From Desulfobulbaceae bacterium (GTDB lineage: Bacteria > Desulfobacterota > Desulfobulbia > Desulfobulbales > Desulfurivibrionaceae), in the NCBI GenBank assembly GCA_003557565.1, contig PWOG01000184.1, forward strand, positions 1-7,837: DNA of 7,837 nt, written 5' to 3'. The notes beneath the pieces are model-generated. The model was given only the letters and a program-made list of their open reading frames with translations. It had not been told where the DNA came from and did not search any database. This document shows, one piece after another, positions 6,925 to 7,837 of this stretch. Every line of letters begins with the position of its first letter. The first letter of the stretch is position 1. A program made the position numbers and the translations under genes.

Positions 6925-7332
6925 TTACCGCCTGCCCTTAGATTCCTGACAATCCGGGCAAAATCCAGAAAACTCCAAGTTATGCCGCAGGATAGTAAAA
7001 TCAGTATATTCACGGGCCTGGCGCTCAACATCATGGGCCAGAGGCAAACTCAAATCATCAACCCGGCCGCATTTCTGGCACCGTATATGGTAATGGGGAG
7101 CGGCGTTGCCGTCAAAACGCTTCTGTGTGCCACCAACCTCAAGTTTTTGAATCATGCCGTTTTCGGCCATCAACTCAAGATTACGGTACACCGTTCCCAA
7201 GCTGATTCGGGGAAGGCGCTTGCGCACCATCTGATAAAGCTCATCGGCGGTGGGATGAGTACGTACCTTGCTGAGCTCATCCAGCAAGACCTGTCGCTGC
7301 TTGGTTACACGCAGTGTGGTTCCTAGGGACAC
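6925..7332 (-). CDS. Peroxide-responsive Fur-family regulator, PerR type
   Basis: A dimeric DNA-binding repressor of the Fur family, 135 residues. The winged helix spans about 5-75 (HPTADELY, ISLGTVYRNLELM). With a constant offset of 11 from Bacillus subtilis PerR, all five regulatory metal ligands are present: H26, D74, H80, H82 and D93. So are the four structural zinc cysteines C85, C88, C125 and C128 (CQKC, CPDC). Aspartate at 74, together with H26, favours PerR over iron-sensing Fur. In PerR, bound Fe(II) reacts with H2O2 and oxidises a histidine, releasing DNA. The start codon is GTG at 7332, preceded by GGGAGG at good spacing. It heads the perR-rbr-flavodiiron unit and probably represses itself and the genes behind it through the palindromes upstream. 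Confidence 0.92.
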   Translation of the reverse strand: MSLGTTLRVTKQRQVLLDELSKVRTHPTADELYQMVRKRLPRISLGTVYRNLELMAENGMIQKLEVGGTQKRFDGNAAPHYHIRCQKCGRVDDLSLPLAHDVERQAREYTDFTILRHNLEFSGFCPDCQESKGRR

Positions 7333-7352
7333 GGGGACCTCCCTTATTTTAG

Positions 7353-7371
7353 AAATAATTTTATATTATTT
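7353..7371. promoter_or_regulatory. Candidate PerR/Fur operator in the leader
   Basis: A perfect AT-rich palindrome, AAATAAT-N5-ATTATTT, of 19 bp. It lies 21-39 bp upstream of the perR GTG. Fur-family boxes are AT-rich palindromes of about 15-19 bp. This is a candidate autoregulatory site downstream of the proposed start of transcription. Confidence 0.45.
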
Positions 7372-7415
7372 TGGGTTTAAAAAACAGATAAGCGCATTTT
7401 ATCGACTTTACCATG

Positions 7416-7435
7416 GAAATTGTAGTAATAATTTC
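7416..7435. promoter_or_regulatory. Candidate PerR/Fur operator over the -10 box
   Basis: GAAATT-N8-AATTTC is a 20-bp inverted repeat that overlaps the proposed -10 box and part of the spacer of the perR promoter. A repressor bound here would block RNA polymerase directly. The match to a known PerR consensus is loose, so the call rests on position and symmetry. Confidence 0.4.
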
Positions 7436-7446
7436 TATGTTCACAA
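7419..7446 (-). promoter_or_regulatory. perR-rbr-flavodiiron promoter
   Basis: On the minus strand, TTGTGA (7446-7441), a 16-bp spacer and TACAAT (7424-7419, five of six matches to TATAAT) form a good sigma70-type promoter. Transcription should start near 7412, giving a leader of about 80 nt. It lies between the perR start and the stop of the upstream yhdH-type gene. Confidence 0.5.
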
Positions 7447-7535
7447 GATATGGCAGCCAGGGACTGGATGCAAGCTAATAATAATATTTTTGCGCAGATA
7501 AGCGCCGACCCGGGTCACAATCGGCCCGCGTACGG

Positions 7536-7837
7536 TCAGTCCCCGAGGTTAACCAGAATCCGGCCGCGATGGCGACCCTGGAGAATATCATCAATTTTAG
7601 CATCCGCCTCATCAAGGGAAATTTCCGTAACCATTTTCTCCAGGTTTTCCAACTGCCAATGGGTGGCCAGCCGTTGCCACAGTTCGCGGCGCCGGTCCAT
7701 GGGGCATTCGGCGCTGTCTATGCCGGCCAGGGTTACTCCCCGTAAAATGAAAGGGTAAACATTAAGCGGCAGATCCGGCGAGGCGGCATTGCCGCAGCAG
7801 GTTACCAGACCGCCGTAACGGCAGGATTTAATGGCGG
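7536..7837 (-). CDS. YhdH/AcuI-type acrylyl-CoA reductase (NADPH), C-terminal part
   Basis: Only the last 100 codons are in the window; the 5' part lies beyond its right edge. The sequence (RYGGLVTCCGNAAS, LPLNVYPFILRGVTLAGIDS, then QGRHRGRILVNL at the end) closely follows the C terminus of the YhdH/AcuI branch of zinc-free medium-chain dehydrogenases/quinone oxidoreductases. In this family PFILR-V-L-G-DS is characteristic. The well-studied member AcuI reduces acrylyl-CoA to propionyl-CoA with NADPH and removes toxic acrylate or acrylyl-CoA. The frame is open to the edge and ends in TGA. The gene reads in the same direction as perR, 203 bp upstream of it. A weak inverted repeat (GCCGA/TCGGC, 7503-7524) follows the stop, without a T run. 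Confidence 0.9.
   Translation of the reverse strand, partial: AIKSCRYGGLVTCCGNAASPDLPLNVYPFILRGVTLAGIDSAECPMDRRRELWQRLATHWQLENLEKMVTEISLDEADAKIDDILQGRHRGRILVNLGD

Noticed and set aside
6238..7326. A 362-codon plus-strand open frame
   Set aside because: It runs antisense across rubrerythrin and PerR, both with intact catalytic or metal-binding residues and good ribosome binding sites; its own product has no recognisable features.

Overview
The window looks like a chromosomal segment of an anaerobic member of the Desulfobacterota (the old Deltaproteobacteria), most like Desulfobulbales or Desulfurivibrionaceae. This is inferred from moderately high GC with proteobacterial-style genes, an O2/peroxide defence set typical of sulfate reducers (PerR, rubrerythrin, A-type flavodiiron protein), a HEAT-like protein resembling the DVU0298 family of sulfate reducers, and a selenocysteine tRNA. 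No species can be named from the sequence alone. All protein genes lie on the minus strand; the only plus-strand gene I accept is the tRNA.

Layout. 1-1016 has no convincing gene. It holds irregular GTACCCAC repeats around an inverted repeat, a 12-bp tandem repeat, a bidirectional terminator and a stem-loop behind the first gene. 1017-2301 carries a probable two-gene unit: a small HC2-like zinc-finger protein with an acidic tail, then a PfkB-family sugar/nucleoside kinase. 2302-2666 is intergenic and contains palindromic element A. 2667-2764 is selC (tRNA-Sec), convergent with glyQ (2817-3698), the glycyl-tRNA synthetase alpha chain. glyQ has a good sigma70-type promoter, but no glyS lies next to it. 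Upstream of glyQ is palindromic element B, the same ~134-bp family as element A in opposite orientation. Element B supplies the stop codon of the DVU0298-like gene (4008-4781).

4958-7332 is an oxidative-stress module transcribed perR, then rbr, then the flavodiiron protein gene. Its promoter region has an AT-rich palindrome overlapping the likely -10 box and a second one in the leader, as expected if the locus is controlled by its own PerR. The window ends inside the 3' part of a YhdH/AcuI-type acrylyl-CoA reductase gene.

How the genes work together: PerR probably senses peroxide and derepresses rubrerythrin, which reduces H2O2, and the flavodiiron protein, which reduces O2 or NO; together they protect an anaerobe. 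selC shows that the organism makes selenoproteins, although none is encoded here. The most unusual content is the pair of structured repeat elements, whose ends resemble IS66-family termini and whose 3' side carries two competing copies of the terminal arm.
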